NCBI RefSeq assembly: GCF_009765275.1
Contig: NZ_VOPH01000004.1
Span: 379,810 to 443,809, forward strand
Direction: 5' to 3'
Length of the DNA stretch: 64,000 bases
From: Chachezhania sediminis
GTDB taxonomy: Bacteria; Pseudomonadota; Alphaproteobacteria; Rhodobacterales; Rhodobacteraceae
Part shown: positions 26,270 to 35,460 of the stretch, one piece after another
Layout of the letters: every line of letters begins with the position of its first letter
Position numbering within the stretch: the first letter of the stretch is position 1
Program-made: the position numbers and the translations under genes
The notes under the pieces: model-generated
The model's database searches: none
Told to the model about the DNA's origin: nothing
The model's input: only the letters and a program-made list of their open reading frames with translations

Positions 26270-26701
26270 CTATTTCTGCCGCTTCCAATAGCCGACCGAG
26301 ATATCCGAACGATGCTCCAGCGTGTGGCGATAGACGCAGCTCATCGTGTCGGCATCCAGGATCACGCAGTCCCGGAACCCGTTCTCGTCCACCATGTAGA
26401 CGCTTTTGTTGTCATGCCCGATCACGGCGACCACCCGCTCGATCCCGATCGGGTCGGGCCCCGACGAGACCTTGTGGTCCACCTCGTGCCCGGCCACACG
26501 CCGCCCGTCCTGCCGGTCGAAGTCAACCGTGCTTTCGAAAGTGCGAAACGCCGTCTCTTCGCTGACGCCGTACTTGTCGAAAGTGAAACCCACCGCTTCG
26601 GCCGTGAAGGTCCAGCGTCCGGTCAGGTCGGGGATCTCCTCCGCCCGGGCCGCGCCGACCGTCGCGAGTATCAAGCCGGCCGCAAGGAATAGTTGGCGCA
26701 T
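26270..26701 (-). CDS. Small secreted protein of unknown function
   Basis: A 143-residue protein with a signal peptide (cut expected after AARA, residue 20). The mature part starts EEIPDLTGRWTFTAEAVGF, an opening often seen in lipocalin-like beta-barrel proteins, and has two cysteines (RDCVIL, MSCVYR) close enough for a disulfide. AGAGGTG precedes the ATG at 26701. It is convergent with the SulP gene and divergent from the GGDEF-EAL gene. No family is recognised with confidence. Confidence 0.75.
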   Translation of the reverse strand: MRQLFLAAGLILATVGAARAEEIPDLTGRWTFTAEAVGFTFDKYGVSEETAFRTFESTVDFDRQDGRRVAGHEVDHKVSSGPDPIGIERVVAVIGHDNKSVYMVDENGFRDCVILDADTMSCVYRHTLEHRSDISVGYWKRQK

Positions 26702-26890
26702 TCGATCACCTCTGGATTGCTTGATTGCGGGCTCTTGCTGTCATGGCCGACCCTAAGGCCCCACCTTCTGCCAGGCAAGAAGTGGCATGCGGGAAGGCGG
26801 CGGCAGCCACGCCGGAGGTTGCGATTTTCCGGATCCGTTAACCCGGCGCCAAGACTATCGGCGGTACTGTCCGGTGGCTGCCCCAGTTGA

Positions 26891-28486
26891 ATGTTCCGGA
26901 TGCCGATCACCGTGTGGAAACACCTCAAGTCCAACCTTGGTTACCTGGCCATCGTGGCCATCACGCTGGTGCTTTGGCAGATTGCGGTGACGCTGGAACT
27001 GTTCGAACGGTTCCACGAATTCAGCCGCCAGCACGAAGACTGGGAACTGGACGAGATCGGGATTCTGGTCCTTCTCAGCTCCGTGGCCACGGGCGGGGCG
27101 CTGATCTGGCGCTGGCGCCATCTGTCCCAGGCCTTGCGCGAACGGGATGAGGCGCAAAGGCAGGCGGAACAGCATGCCTGGTTCGATCCGCTGACGGGGC
27201 TGGCCAACCGGCGCTATTTTCAGTCGCGGCTCAAGTCGTTGGCCGAAGCCGGGGCAGGGGCTTGCCGCATCGTCGCCATCATCGACCTGGACCGGTTCAA
27301 GCCCGTCAACGACCTGCACGGCCACGCCGTGGGCGATGCGGTCCTCAAATGCGTCGCCCGGCGTATCCAGGCGGAACTGGACGCCGAAAGCACCGTCGCG
27401 CGGCTGGGCGGCGACGAATTCGCCATCCTCTTCGGAGAGGAAACCGACACCAACGAGGCAGAGCGTATCGCCCGCCGGATCATCACCAGCATCGGGCAGC
27501 CATTTCGGGCGGACGACCTGACGGTGGTGATCGGCACCAGCATCGGGCTGGCGCGGGCCGGGGCCGACGCCTTGGTGACCGAAGGGCTGCAGCAGGCGGA
27601 CAGGGCGCTTTACGTGGCAAAGCGGGCCGGGCGCGGCGCGCTGGCCTGGTACGATGCCGATCTGGGCCAGCGCTCGCGCGAGCGGGCGGAACTGGAAAAC
27701 GACCTGCGTATGGCCCTGCGGAACGAGGAAGTGTTTCCTTTCTTTCAGCCCATCTGCGGCCTTGGCACGAACGAGATCCGGGGGTTCGAGGTGCTGGCCC
27801 GCTGGACCCATCCGCAGCGCGGCCCGATTTCTCCGGACGTTTTCATCGAGATTGCCGAGGATACGGGTCTGATCAGTGAACTGGGCTGGACCATCCTGCG
27901 CCAGGCCTGCCGCCGGGCCCGAAACTGGCCCAAGGACCTGACATTGGCGGTCAATATCTCGCCCAAGCAGTTCCTGGACGGTGCGCTTGTGCAGAAGATC
28001 GGCGATATCCTGCGGGAAGAAGGCTTTGACCCGCATTGCCTGGAGATCGAGATCACCGAGAACGCGGTGATCGTCGACATGGACTTTGCCGGCAGCGCGA
28101 TCCGCGAATTGCAGTCCATGGGCGTGACCGTGGCGCTGGACGATTTCGGGACCGGCTTCTCCAGCCTGTCGAACCTGCGCCGTCTGCCCTTCGACCGGCT
28201 GAAGATCGACCGCAGCTTCATCACCAATATCGCGGCCGATCCCAGCAACCAGCGGATCGTCGAAGGCATCCTGTCGCTGGCCCGCGGCCTGAAGATCGGC
28301 GTCACCGCCGAAGGCATCGAAACCGAAAGCGATCTGGAATTCGTCAGCGCTCTGGCCTGCGAATACGGGCAGGGGTTCTATTTCAACAAGGCGATTTCGG
28401 CCGATGAAGTCGATTGGCTGCTGGACGCCGTCGAGGACTGCGAGGAACGGCCGAAGGTCCATTTCCCGGCGAGCAGGCAGGCCTGA
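26891..28486 (+). CDS. GGDEF-EAL protein (cyclic-di-GMP turnover)
   Basis: A 531-residue membrane protein. Two hydrophobic segments (about 17-36 and 55-75) anchor it and leave a short loop outside; a helical linker (HLSQALRERDEAQRQAEQ) leads to the catalytic domains. GGDEF: PLTGLANRRYF near 99 and an intact RLGGDEFAILF near 171. EAL: EVLARWTHP near 298, NISPKQF, EITENAV, DDFGTGFSSL near 417, KIDRSF, EGIE and QGFYFNKA, so all phosphodiesterase residues are present. Both activities are possible; hydrolysis often dominates. The start is uncertain: the ATG at 26891 lacks a good ribosome site, and one at 26900 is no better. Confidence 0.9.
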   Translation: MFRMPITVWKHLKSNLGYLAIVAITLVLWQIAVTLELFERFHEFSRQHEDWELDEIGILVLLSSVATGGALIWRWRHLSQALRERDEAQRQAEQHAWFDPLTGLANRRYFQSRLKSLAEAGAGACRIVAIIDLDRFKPVNDLHGHAVGDAVLKCVARRIQAELDAESTVARLGGDEFAILFGEETDTNEAERIARRIITSIGQPFRADDLTVVIGTSIGLARAGADALVTEGLQQADRALYVAKRAGRGALAWYDADLGQRSRERAELENDLRMALRNEEVFPFFQPICGLGTNEIRGFEVLARWTHPQRGPISPDVFIEIAEDTGLISELGWTILRQACRRARNWPKDLTLAVNISPKQFLDGALVQKIGDILREEGFDPHCLEIEITENAVIVDMDFAGSAIRELQSMGVTVALDDFGTGFSSLSNLRRLPFDRLKIDRSFITNIAADPSNQRIVEGILSLARGLKIGVTAEGIETESDLEFVSALACEYGQGFYFNKAISADEVDWLLDAVEDCEERPKVHFPASRQA

Positions 28487-28763
28487 CCGGGCAAGCCTGG
28501 GGCTCTCGGGCACTATGTGTCTCTCGCAGGGCTTTCCGGGGCAAGGTGTGTGGGGACCGCGTGGCTTGCCGACCGTCGGGCGTCGATCGGCGTGGCGGGA
28601 ACATCGGCCATGGATCGATGTGGTCGATGTCTTGGTGCCCCTGGCGCTTGCTCTTCAGTTCTTTCAACCGTTGATCGTCCCGGCCCATCGCCCCTGGCCC
28701 GGCGTGGCGGAACCTTGGCGCAAGGTGCGTGGTCCCCACGCACCGTTCCCCGGCTCTCGGCTC
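28487..28763. other. Gap before leucine-catabolism promoter
   Basis: No credible gene. It contains a perfect palindrome GGTGCGTGG-TCC-CCACGCACC at 28724-28744, related to the 26065/26165 repeat, which could act as a terminator for the GGDEF-EAL gene or as a mobile repeat remnant. Confidence 0.5.
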
Positions 28764-28809
28764 TTGACGCAGGACGGCACCTCCTTCTATGTATATGAAC
28801 AAGTGTTCA
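28764..28809 (+). promoter_or_regulatory. Sigma70 promoter with operator at the start site of ivd
   Basis: TTGACG (28764-28769), an 18-bp spacer and TATGTA (28788-28793) form a good housekeeping promoter. The dyad TGAACA-AG-TGTTCA (28796-28809) covers the expected transcription start, the usual place for a repressor. The isovaleryl-CoA dehydrogenase start follows 83 bases later. A catabolic repressor of the TetR, GntR or MerR (LiuR) kind is the natural candidate; no such gene is in the window. Confidence 0.6.
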
Positions 28810-28891
28810 ATAAATGCCCGCGCATCGCGGTAGCAACCGGCGCAGGCGGGGGCTATCGTTGGGCGCAGAACGCCACCACGGGGAGGGGAAG

Positions 28892-30055
28892 ATGTTCAAC
28901 GCAAGCATGCAGTTCGATCTGGGCGAGGACGTCAATCAGCTGCGCGATACGGTCCATCGCTTCGCGCAGGAGCGGATCCGCCCCATGGCCGGCGAGATCG
29001 ACAGGACCAACGCCTTCCCGCCCGCGCTTTGGCGCGAACTGGGAGAGATGGGCCTTCTGGGCATCACGGTCGAGGAAGAATATGGCGGCGTCGGCATGGG
29101 ATACCTGGCCCATGCCGTGGCGGTGGAAGAAATCGCCCGCGCTTCGGCCAGTGTCTCGCTCAGCTATGGCGCGCATTCGAACCTCTGCGTGAACCAGATC
29201 AGCCTGAACGGAACGCCGGAACAGAAGTCAAAGTACCTGCCGCGCCTGGTCAGTGGCGAACATGTCGGTGCGCTGGCCATGTCCGAAGCGGGCGCCGGAT
29301 CCGACGTCGTGTCGATGACGCTGAACGCGGAAAAGCGGAACGACCATTACCGTCTGAACGGCAACAAGTACTGGATCACCAACGGCCCCGATGCCGACAC
29401 GCTGGTGGTCTATGCCAAGACCGACAAGACCGCCGGGTCCAAGGGCATCACCGCCTTCCTGATCGAGAAGGAGTTCAAGGGCTTCTCGACCTCACCCCAT
29501 TTCGACAAGCTGGGGATGCGGGGATCGAACACGGCAGAACTGATCTTTGAAGACGTGGAAGTCCCGTTCGAGAACATCCTGGGCGAGGAAGGCCGCGGCG
29601 TGGCCGTACTGATGTCGGGGCTGGATTACGAACGCGTGGTGCTGGCGGCGATCGGGCCGGGCATCATGGCGGCCTGCATGGACGAGGTCATGCCCTACAT
29701 GGTCGAGCGCAAGCAGTTCGGCACGCCCATCGGGTCCTTCCAGCTGATGCAGGGCAAGATCGCCGACATGTACACGGCGATGAATTCGGCGCGCGCTTAT
29801 GTTTACGAGGTCGCCAAGGCCTGTGACCGGGGCGATGTCACGCGCCAGGATGCGGCGGCGTGCTGTCTCTATGCGTCGGAACAGGCGATGGTGCAGGCGC
29901 ATCAGGCGGTGCAGGCCTTTGGCGGCGCGGGCTTCCTTGCCGATGCGCCGGTTGCACGGCTGTTCCGCGATGCCAAGCTGATGGAGATCGGCGCCGGCAC
30001 GTCGGAAATCCGCCGCATGCTGATCGGACGCGAATTGATGGGCACGATGGGCTGA
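28892..30055 (+). CDS. ivd: Isovaleryl-CoA dehydrogenase
   Basis: A 387-residue FAD acyl-CoA dehydrogenase for the third step of leucine breakdown, isovaleryl-CoA to 3-methylcrotonyl-CoA, passing electrons to ETF. Seen: [19 protein letters not shown], the flavin-site stretches [14 protein letters not shown] and [22 protein letters not shown]-like [11 protein letters not shown], and [15 protein letters not shown] at the end. The catalytic glutamate sits at the IVD-specific position, Glu247 in [12 protein letters not shown], rather than at the usual C-terminal site, which favours IVD over other dehydrogenases. GGGGAGGGG precedes the ATG at 28892. The carboxylase genes 4 kb downstream support the pathway. 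Confidence 0.92.
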   Translation: MFNASMQFDLGEDVNQLRDTVHRFAQERIRPMAGEIDRTNAFPPALWRELGEMGLLGITVEEEYGGVGMGYLAHAVAVEEIARASASVSLSYGAHSNLCVNQISLNGTPEQKSKYLPRLVSGEHVGALAMSEAGAGSDVVSMTLNAEKRNDHYRLNGNKYWITNGPDADTLVVYAKTDKTAGSKGITAFLIEKEFKGFSTSPHFDKLGMRGSNTAELIFEDVEVPFENILGEEGRGVAVLMSGLDYERVVLAAIGPGIMAACMDEVMPYMVERKQFGTPIGSFQLMQGKIADMYTAMNSARAYVYEVAKACDRGDVTRQDAAACCLYASEQAMVQAHQAVQAFGGAGFLADAPVARLFRDAKLMEIGAGTSEIRRMLIGRELMGTMG

Positions 30056-30059
30056 TCCC

Positions 30060-30452
30060 ATGGTGGATCTGCAGTCGTCGACCCGTGCGCCGGAAGATCT
30101 GGGGCTGGGCGGTCTGGTCCATGTGCTCGACTGGCTGGCCACTGCAATCGAACTGATCGCGGTGGCCATGATGCTGCTGGGCACGGCCCGGTTCATCCTT
30201 GCCATCGTGCGGAACGAACTTCGCATGGACCCGGACGCGCGGATACGGAAGATGAACCAGGTCCGGATCCAGCTGGGCGGCTACATCCTGTCGGCGCTGG
30301 AACTGATGATCGTCTCTGATCTGATCCACACCGCGCTGAGCCTGTCCTTGCAGGATCTGATCTTCCTGGCCGCACTTGTGGCGATCCGGTCGGTCGTCAG
30401 CTTCTTCCTGGATCGCGAGATCCGCACCCTGAGACAGGAGATCGAGGAATGA
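30060..30452 (+). CDS. DUF1622-type small membrane protein
   Basis: A 130-residue membrane protein starting four bases after the ivd stop. Hydrophobic segments lie at about 24-48 (LATAIELIAVAMMLLGTARF), 71-90 and 96-115 (LIFLAALVAIRSVVSFF), with a conserved-looking RIQLGGYILSALELMIVSDL. This fits the DUF1622 family, whose role is unknown. It overlaps the next gene by four bases (ATGA). A place in the ivd transcript looks positional rather than metabolic. Confidence 0.8.
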   Translation: MVDLQSSTRAPEDLGLGGLVHVLDWLATAIELIAVAMMLLGTARFILAIVRNELRMDPDARIRKMNQVRIQLGGYILSALELMIVSDLIHTALSLSLQDLIFLAALVAIRSVVSFFLDREIRTLRQEIEE

Positions 30453-30967
30453 CCCTGATACGTATGTCCATCCTTTCCGCGGCGCTTGTGACGCTTGTGA
30501 CGGCGGTTGGCGCATGGGCCGATGACGTGCCCGAGGTGCCCTTGTCCAGCACCGCCACCGCTGATTGCTATGCGACCGCCGAAGGCGACGACGCGCGGCG
30601 TCTTTGCATCGGGAAATCGACAAACGAATGCATGGATGCGCCGGGGGGCAGCACGACCATCGGCATCGGCGCCTGCCTGCAGGACGAAGCCGGCTGGTGG
30701 GACCGGTTGCTGAACACAACCTACAAGGACGCGATGGGCCGGGCTGCGACCTCGGATGCGATGATGAAGGAAGACGGCATCGACGTGCCCAGCCAGGCAG
30801 AAGCGCTGCGGACGATGCAGCGCAGCTGGATCGCGTTCCGGGACGACAAGTGTGCCTATGTGGCCTCGCTCTGGACCAATGGAACCGGTGCGTCGACGGC
30901 CTTTGTCGATTGTCTTCTGCGCACGACCGCCGAACAGGCGATCTTCCTTGGGTCGGACCCGTTCTGA
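30449..30967 (+). CDS. Secreted LprI-like (DUF1311) protein
   Basis: A 172-residue secreted protein. The signal peptide ends near residue 25 (VGAWADD). The mature part is cysteine-rich with six Cys and contains the DUF1311/LprI-type stretch LNTTYKDAM and LRTMQRSWIAFRDDKCAY. LprI of mycobacteria is a lysozyme inhibitor, but most family members are uncharacterised, so the function here is open. The ATGA overlap with the previous gene indicates coupling. Confidence 0.8.
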   Translation: MTLIRMSILSAALVTLVTAVGAWADDVPEVPLSSTATADCYATAEGDDARRLCIGKSTNECMDAPGGSTTIGIGACLQDEAGWWDRLLNTTYKDAMGRAATSDAMMKEDGIDVPSQAEALRTMQRSWIAFRDDKCAYVASLWTNGTGASTAFVDCLLRTTAEQAIFLGSDPF

Positions 30968-31017
30968 CGCGATGGAGGGCTGGCCGCATATCCCGGTTCC
31001 GGTTGCCGCCAGCGGGA

Positions 31018-31040
31018 GGCGGTCCCCGATGGGGGCCGCC
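31018..31040. terminator. Hairpin between convergent genes
   Basis: GGCGGTCCCC (31018-31027) pairs with GGGGGCCGCC (31031-31040) with one T-G wobble and a 3-nt loop. It lies between the stops of the LprI-like gene and ompW. There is no strong T-run. Confidence 0.45.
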
Positions 31041-31055
31041 GTAGGTCATGCCTTC

Positions 31056-31658
31056 TTAGAAGCGATGGACGTAGGACACGCCCAGTACCACCGGATCGAC
31101 GTCCACGTCCGTAAGGTAGGTGCCATTCAGCGTGGCCTTGGTGCTGATGTCGATATAACGCACGTCGAAACGGATCGCGTCGTTGTCGGTGAACTGGAAG
31201 TCGGCACCGGCATGGAGCGCATAGCCCCACGAGTTGTCGAGGCTCAGGTCACCCAGGGAGCTCTGCGTGTCCCAGAAGGTGGTATAGTTCACACCGACGC
31301 CGACGAAGGGCTTGAAGATCGTCTGGGTCGGGAAGTGATAGTTCAGCGACACCGTGGGCGGCAGCTGCTTGGTAGAGCCGATATTGTTGCCCCCCAGCGA
31401 GATGTCATGCTCGAACGGGGCGGCAGCCAGAAGCTCGATCCCCAAGTTGTCGCGGATGAAGTATTCGACGGTCAGCGTCGGGCGGGTGTTGTCGCCTACT
31501 TCCAGCTTGGAACCGCCAACCGTGGCGTTCGTGGATTTCGGATTCACATAGCCAAGCCCGATGCCGACGGTCCAGTCGCCCTGGTTCTGGGCGAAGGCGG
31601 GGGCAGCGACGGCGGTCAGCGCGGTCGCAAGGGTCAGTGCAACGATTTTCGTGGTCAT
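31056..31658 (-). CDS. ompW: OmpW-family outer-membrane protein
   Basis: A 200-residue eight-stranded beta-barrel porin of the outer membrane. It has a signal peptide (cut after AFA, about residue 23), then DWTVGIGLGYVNPK at the first strand. Also seen are NLGIELLAAAPFEHDI and LPPTVSLNYHF, the usual OmpW core (LLxAxPFxHD and LPPTLxLxYHF), FKPFVGVGVNYTTFW, and a C-terminal aromatic ending VSYVHRF for barrel assembly. The start at 31658 gives the signal peptide directly. It is divergent from the acyl-CoA synthetase gene with a 95-bp shared region containing an FNR-like box; ompW is under FNR control in enterobacteria. Confidence 0.9.
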   Translation of the reverse strand: MTTKIVALTLATALTAVAAPAFAQNQGDWTVGIGLGYVNPKSTNATVGGSKLEVGDNTRPTLTVEYFIRDNLGIELLAAAPFEHDISLGGNNIGSTKQLPPTVSLNYHFPTQTIFKPFVGVGVNYTTFWDTQSSLGDLSLDNSWGYALHAGADFQFTDNDAIRFDVRYIDISTKATLNGTYLTDVDVDPVVLGVSYVHRF

Positions 31659-31716
31659 GGGTCTGTCCAGTCTTCGATTGGTGCCCTCAGTCTCCCATGT
31701 CCGGACTTGTCCTACA

Positions 31717-31730
31717 CTGATCTGGATCAA
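31717..31730. promoter_or_regulatory. FNR/FnrL-like box
   Basis: CTGAT-CTGG-ATCAA differs from the FNR consensus TTGAT-N4-ATCAA at one base. It lies 59 bases upstream of ompW (minus) and 24 bases before the acyl-CoA synthetase start. It may control either gene in response to oxygen. Confidence 0.5.
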
Positions 31731-31753
31731 GAAAGTTGTGGGATTTCCGCAGG

Positions 31754-33283
31754 ATGACCCGTCAAGTTCACATACCCGGTTTGCGTGATGGGCATGCCTG
31801 GGACATTCCCGACCGTCTGAACATGGCTGCGCAGGCGCTGGCCGGACCGGCGGACGGCTTGGCGATCATCGACCTGACCGGCGGTGCGCGCCGGGATGTT
31901 CCGCGGGGCGAACTGGCGGCGATGACCCAGGCCCTGGCCCGGCGGCTGATGCGAGAGGTGGAATCGGGCGACCGGGTCGGCGTGCTGCTGTCGCAATCGC
32001 CCTGGTGCGCGGCCGCGCATCTGGCGATCTGGACCGTTGGCGCGATTTCGGTCCCGCTGTTCAAGCTGTTCCAGCACGACGCGCTGGCCAGCCGGATCGG
32101 CGATGCCGATCCGGTTCTGGTGCTGACGGATCTGGATGGCGCGGTGCAGCTTGGCGACCTGGCCCCCGCGGTGATCGTGTCCGAAGCAGGGGAAGAGGGC
32201 GCGCCGGTGCCCTTCGCCGATACCGGGCCCGAGGATCCGGCGGTTCTTATCTATACCTCCGGCACGACGGGTTCGCCCAAGGGCGCGCTGCACGGCCACC
32301 GGGTGCTGACCGGTCATCTGCCGGGCGTCGCGCTCAGCCACGATCACCTGGGCCAGCCCGGCGACGTGATCTGGACGCCGGCCGACTGGGCCTGGATCGG
32401 GGGCCTGTTCGACGTGGCTATGCCCGGGCTGGCGCTTGGCGTGCCGGTCGTGGCCGCGCGGATGGAGAAGTTCACCCCCGAAGGCGCGGCACAGGTCGTG
32501 GACCGGGCAGGGGTGCGCAACGTCTTCTTCCCGCCCACTGCGCTTCGCATGCTGAAGGCCGCGGACCTGCTGATCCGGGACCTGCGGTCGGTCGCCTCCG
32601 GGGGAGAGCCGCTGGGCGCCGAGATGCTGGACTGGGGCCGCCGCGCCTTTGGCCTGACGATCAACGAATTCTACGGCCAGACGGAATGCAACATGACCGT
32701 GTCCGGCTGTGCGGTGGACGATCCGGTGCGTCCGGGATCCATCGGCAAGCCGGTCCCGGGGCACGAGGTCGCCGTGATCGACGAGGCGGGCCGGGTGACG
32801 GATGGCGAGGGCGATATCGCCGTGCGCCGCGGATCGGCCTCTATGCTGCTGGAATACTGGAAGAAGCCCCTGGCCACGGCCGGGAAGTTCCGGGGCGACT
32901 GGCTGGTGACCGGCGACAAGGGCGTGATCGAAGACGGATACGTGCGCTTCGTGGGCCGCGAGGATGACGTGATCACCTCGGCCGGTTACCGCATCGGCCC
33001 GGCCGAGATCGAGGACTGCCTGCTGACCCATCCGGCCGTGGCCACCGTTGGTGTGGTGGGCAAGCCAGATGCTTTGCGGACCGAGATCGTGAAGGCCTAT
33101 GTCGTCCTGAAACCCGGCGCCGCGGCCACGGGGCCGGAGCTGTCGGACTGGGTCAAGGCGCGGCTTGCCAGCTATTCCTACCCGCGCGAGGTCACCTTCC
33201 TCGACGCGCTGCCGATGACGGTCACCGGGAAGGTGATCCGCAAGGAACTCAAGGCCCGCGCTGCGGCGGAGGGGACGGCATGA
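31754..33283 (+). CDS. AMP-binding acyl-CoA synthetase
   Basis: A 509-residue member of the ANL superfamily that activates a carboxylic acid to its CoA thioester through an acyl-adenylate. Seen: the P-loop [16 protein letters not shown] near residue 165, [11 protein letters not shown] near 305, [20 protein letters not shown] near 380, and the catalytic lysine in [12 protein letters not shown] at the end. In related bacteria an acyl-CoA synthetase of this kind sits in the leucine/isovalerate cluster between ivd and the carboxylase genes. Its substrate may therefore be isovalerate, acetoacetate or another short acid; that is inference. The start is uncertain: an in-frame GTG at 31736 is possible. 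Confidence 0.85.
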   Translation: MTRQVHIPGLRDGHAWDIPDRLNMAAQALAGPADGLAIIDLTGGARRDVPRGELAAMTQALARRLMREVESGDRVGVLLSQSPWCAAAHLAIWTVGAISVPLFKLFQHDALASRIGDADPVLVLTDLDGAVQLGDLAPAVIVSEAGEEGAPVPFADTGPEDPAVLIYTSGTTGSPKGALHGHRVLTGHLPGVALSHDHLGQPGDVIWTPADWAWIGGLFDVAMPGLALGVPVVAARMEKFTPEGAAQVVDRAGVRNVFFPPTALRMLKAADLLIRDLRSVASGGEPLGAEMLDWGRRAFGLTINEFYGQTECNMTVSGCAVDDPVRPGSIGKPVPGHEVAVIDEAGRVTDGEGDIAVRRGSASMLLEYWKKPLATAGKFRGDWLVTGDKGVIEDGYVRFVGREDDVITSAGYRIGPAEIEDCLLTHPAVATVGVVGKPDALRTEIVKAYVVLKPGAAATGPELSDWVKARLASYSYPREVTFLDALPMTVTGKVIRKELKARAAAEGTA

Positions 33284-33335
33284 CCCGTGCCACCGCTGCC
33301 GGCGCATGGGCAGGAACACTCTGTGGGAGGACCGC

Positions 33336-34949
33336 ATGAAAATCGCATCCAAGGCCATTCCGTCGTCCGAGGCCTTCCAGGCCAACCGGGCCGCGCATCT
33401 GGAGGCCCTGAAGCAGATCTCGGAGGCTGCGGCACTGGCCGCCGAGGGGGGCGGCGCCAAGTCCAGGGAACGCCATGTCGCGCGGGGCAAGATGCTGCCG
33501 CGGGAACGTGTGGCGAACCTGCTGGATCCCGGCGCGCCGTTCCTGGAGATCGGGGCGACGGCGGCCCATGGCATGTACGGCGGCGATGCGCCTGCCGCGG
33601 GTGTCGTGGCCGGTGTTGGCCGGGTCGAGGGGCGCGAGGTCATGGTGGTCTGCAACGACGCCACCGTGAAGGGCGGGACCTATTACCCGATGTCGGTGAA
33701 GAAGCACCTGCGCGCGCAGGAGATCGCGGCGGAATGCAACCTGCCCTGCATCTACCTGGTGGATTCGGGCGGGGCGAACCTCCCGAACCAGGACGAGGTC
33801 TTCCCGGACCGGGAACATTTCGGGCGCATCTTCTATAATCAGGCCAACATGAGCGCGCGGGGCATTCCGCAGATCGCCGTCGTCATGGGGTCCTGCACGG
33901 CGGGCGGTGCCTATGTGCCGGCGATGTCGGACGTGTCGATCATCGTGCGCGAACAGGGGACGATCTTCCTGGCCGGCCCGCCGCTGGTGAAGGCCGCGAC
34001 GGGCGAGGTGGTCTCGGCCGAGGACCTGGGCGGCGGCGACGTCCATACACGCCTGTCCGGCGTCGCGGATTACCTGGCCGAGGACGATGCCCACGCGCTG
34101 GCCCTGGCGCGCCGCGCGGTGCGGTCGCTGGCGGGTGTGGGCGGCCGGGTCAAGCCCGAGCTGCTGGCTGCTGGCTGGGAAGAGCCGGCCTATGACCCGG
34201 AAGAGATCCTGGGCGTCGTGCCCGGCGACCTGCGTACGCCCTACGATATCCGCGAGGTCATCGCCCGGGTGGTCGACGGATCCTATTTCGACGAGTTCAA
34301 ACCGCGCTTCGGCGAGACGCTGGTCTGCGGCTTTGCCCAAGTGAAGGGGATACCCGTCGGCATCATCGCCAACAACGGAGTCCTGTTTTCCGAGAGCGCC
34401 CAGAAGGGGGCGCATTTCGTCGAGTTGTGCTCCCAGCGGAAGGTGCCGCTGGTCTTCCTGCAGAACATCACCGGCTTCATGGTGGGCCGGAAATACGAGA
34501 ACGAGGGCATCGCGCGGCACGGGGCCAAGATGGTGACCGCCGTTGCCACGACCTCTGTCCCGAAGATCACCATGCTGGTGGGCGGCTCCTTCGGGGCTGG
34601 CAACTATGGCATGGCGGGCCGGGCCTATCAGCCGCGCTTCCTGTGGACCTGGCCGAATTCCCGCATTTCCGTCATGGGCGGCGCCCAGGCTGCGGGCGTT
34701 CTGGCGACCGTGCGGCGCGATGCGATCGAGCGGAGCGGCGGCAGCTGGTCGGCCGAGGACGAGGCCGAGTTCAAGCGGCCCACGATCGAGATGTTCGAGG
34801 AGCAGTCGCATCCGCTTTATGCCTCGGCCCGGCTGTGGGACGACGGGGTGATCGATCCGCGCAAGAGCCGGGACGTGCTGGCCCTGTCGCTGTCGGCGGC
34901 GCTGAACGCGCCGGTGGAGGACACGCGGTTCGGCGTGTTCCGGATGTGA
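33336..34949 (+). CDS. liuB: Methylcrotonyl-CoA carboxylase, carboxyltransferase (beta) subunit
   Basis: A 537-residue carboxyltransferase that moves CO2 from biotin to 3-methylcrotonyl-CoA, the fourth step of leucine catabolism. Two crotonase-fold halves are visible: [20 protein letters not shown] and [19 protein letters not shown] in the first, then [35 protein letters not shown] and [19 protein letters not shown] in the second. The last set is characteristic of MCC-beta rather than propionyl-CoA carboxylase. GGGAGGACC precedes the ATG at 33336. The biotin subunit lies 510 bases downstream, separated by an unrelated ASCH-domain gene. Confidence 0.93.
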   Translation: MKIASKAIPSSEAFQANRAAHLEALKQISEAAALAAEGGGAKSRERHVARGKMLPRERVANLLDPGAPFLEIGATAAHGMYGGDAPAAGVVAGVGRVEGREVMVVCNDATVKGGTYYPMSVKKHLRAQEIAAECNLPCIYLVDSGGANLPNQDEVFPDREHFGRIFYNQANMSARGIPQIAVVMGSCTAGGAYVPAMSDVSIIVREQGTIFLAGPPLVKAATGEVVSAEDLGGGDVHTRLSGVADYLAEDDAHALALARRAVRSLAGVGGRVKPELLAAGWEEPAYDPEEILGVVPGDLRTPYDIREVIARVVDGSYFDEFKPRFGETLVCGFAQVKGIPVGIIANNGVLFSESAQKGAHFVELCSQRKVPLVFLQNITGFMVGRKYENEGIARHGAKMVTAVATTSVPKITMLVGGSFGAGNYGMAGRAYQPRFLWTWPNSRISVMGGAQAAGVLATVRRDAIERSGGSWSAEDEAEFKRPTIEMFEEQSHPLYASARLWDDGVIDPRKSRDVLALSLSAALNAPVEDTRFGVFRM

Positions 34950-34983
34950 TGGGCCGGTCTTTCGGGTCGGGGGCCTCCGGCGG

Positions 34984-35005
34984 GAGTATTTTCGAAGAGA
35001 AGAAG
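34984..35005 (-). repeat. Dispersed intergenic repeat core, inverted copy
   Basis: Read on the minus strand this is CTTCTTC-TCTTCGAAAATACTC, closely related to the cores at 11136 and 60175. It lies just behind the liuB stop and only 14 bases before the next start. G/C-rich blocks flank it, as at the other copies. Confidence 0.5.
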
Positions 35006-35019
35006 CCGGGGGCGCTGCG

Positions 35020-35457
35020 ATGAGCGGCGTGGAGCAGGTTCTGGTGCGGTATCCGGGGGCAGTGACCTTCACCTTCGGGGACAGTGCTGCCCTGAACGCG
35101 CAGATCCTGCAGCTGGTGCGGGCCGGGAAGAAAACGGTGACCTGCGGGGCCGCGGCGGCGTTCGAGGTCGGGGGCGAAGCGCTGCCGGAGCCGGGGCGGG
35201 TGGATATCTCGCTTGACTGGGACGGCCGGCCCACGCTGGCGGTGGAGACCGTCGAGGTCACGCTGGTGCCGTTCGATGCGGTGACGGAAGGCATGGTGTC
35301 GGACCAGGGAGAGTTCCGGGATCTGGCGCACTGGCGTGCCGGGTACCGGGCCTATCTGGAGCGGGCCGGACATTTTGCACCCGATGCGCTGATGGTGATC
35401 GAGCGGTTCCGGGTGGTCGAGGATTTTGGGCCCGCGGCAGGCGGGGCGGAGGAGTAG
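35020..35457 (+). CDS. ASCH-domain protein
   Basis: A 145-residue protein whose opening VTFTFGDSAALNAQILQLVR with AGKKTVTCG is typical of the ASCH fold, a PUA-like domain thought to bind RNA or nucleotides. The end, ALMVIERFRVVEDFG, supplies the last strand of the fold. It lies between the two carboxylase genes and stops three bases before liuD. A role in leucine catabolism is not implied by the fold; coregulation or mere insertion are both possible. Confidence 0.75.
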   Translation: MSGVEQVLVRYPGAVTFTFGDSAALNAQILQLVRAGKKTVTCGAAAAFEVGGEALPEPGRVDISLDWDGRPTLAVETVEVTLVPFDAVTEGMVSDQGEFRDLAHWRAGYRAYLERAGHFAPDALMVIERFRVVEDFGPAAGGAEE

Positions 35458-35460
35458 CGC

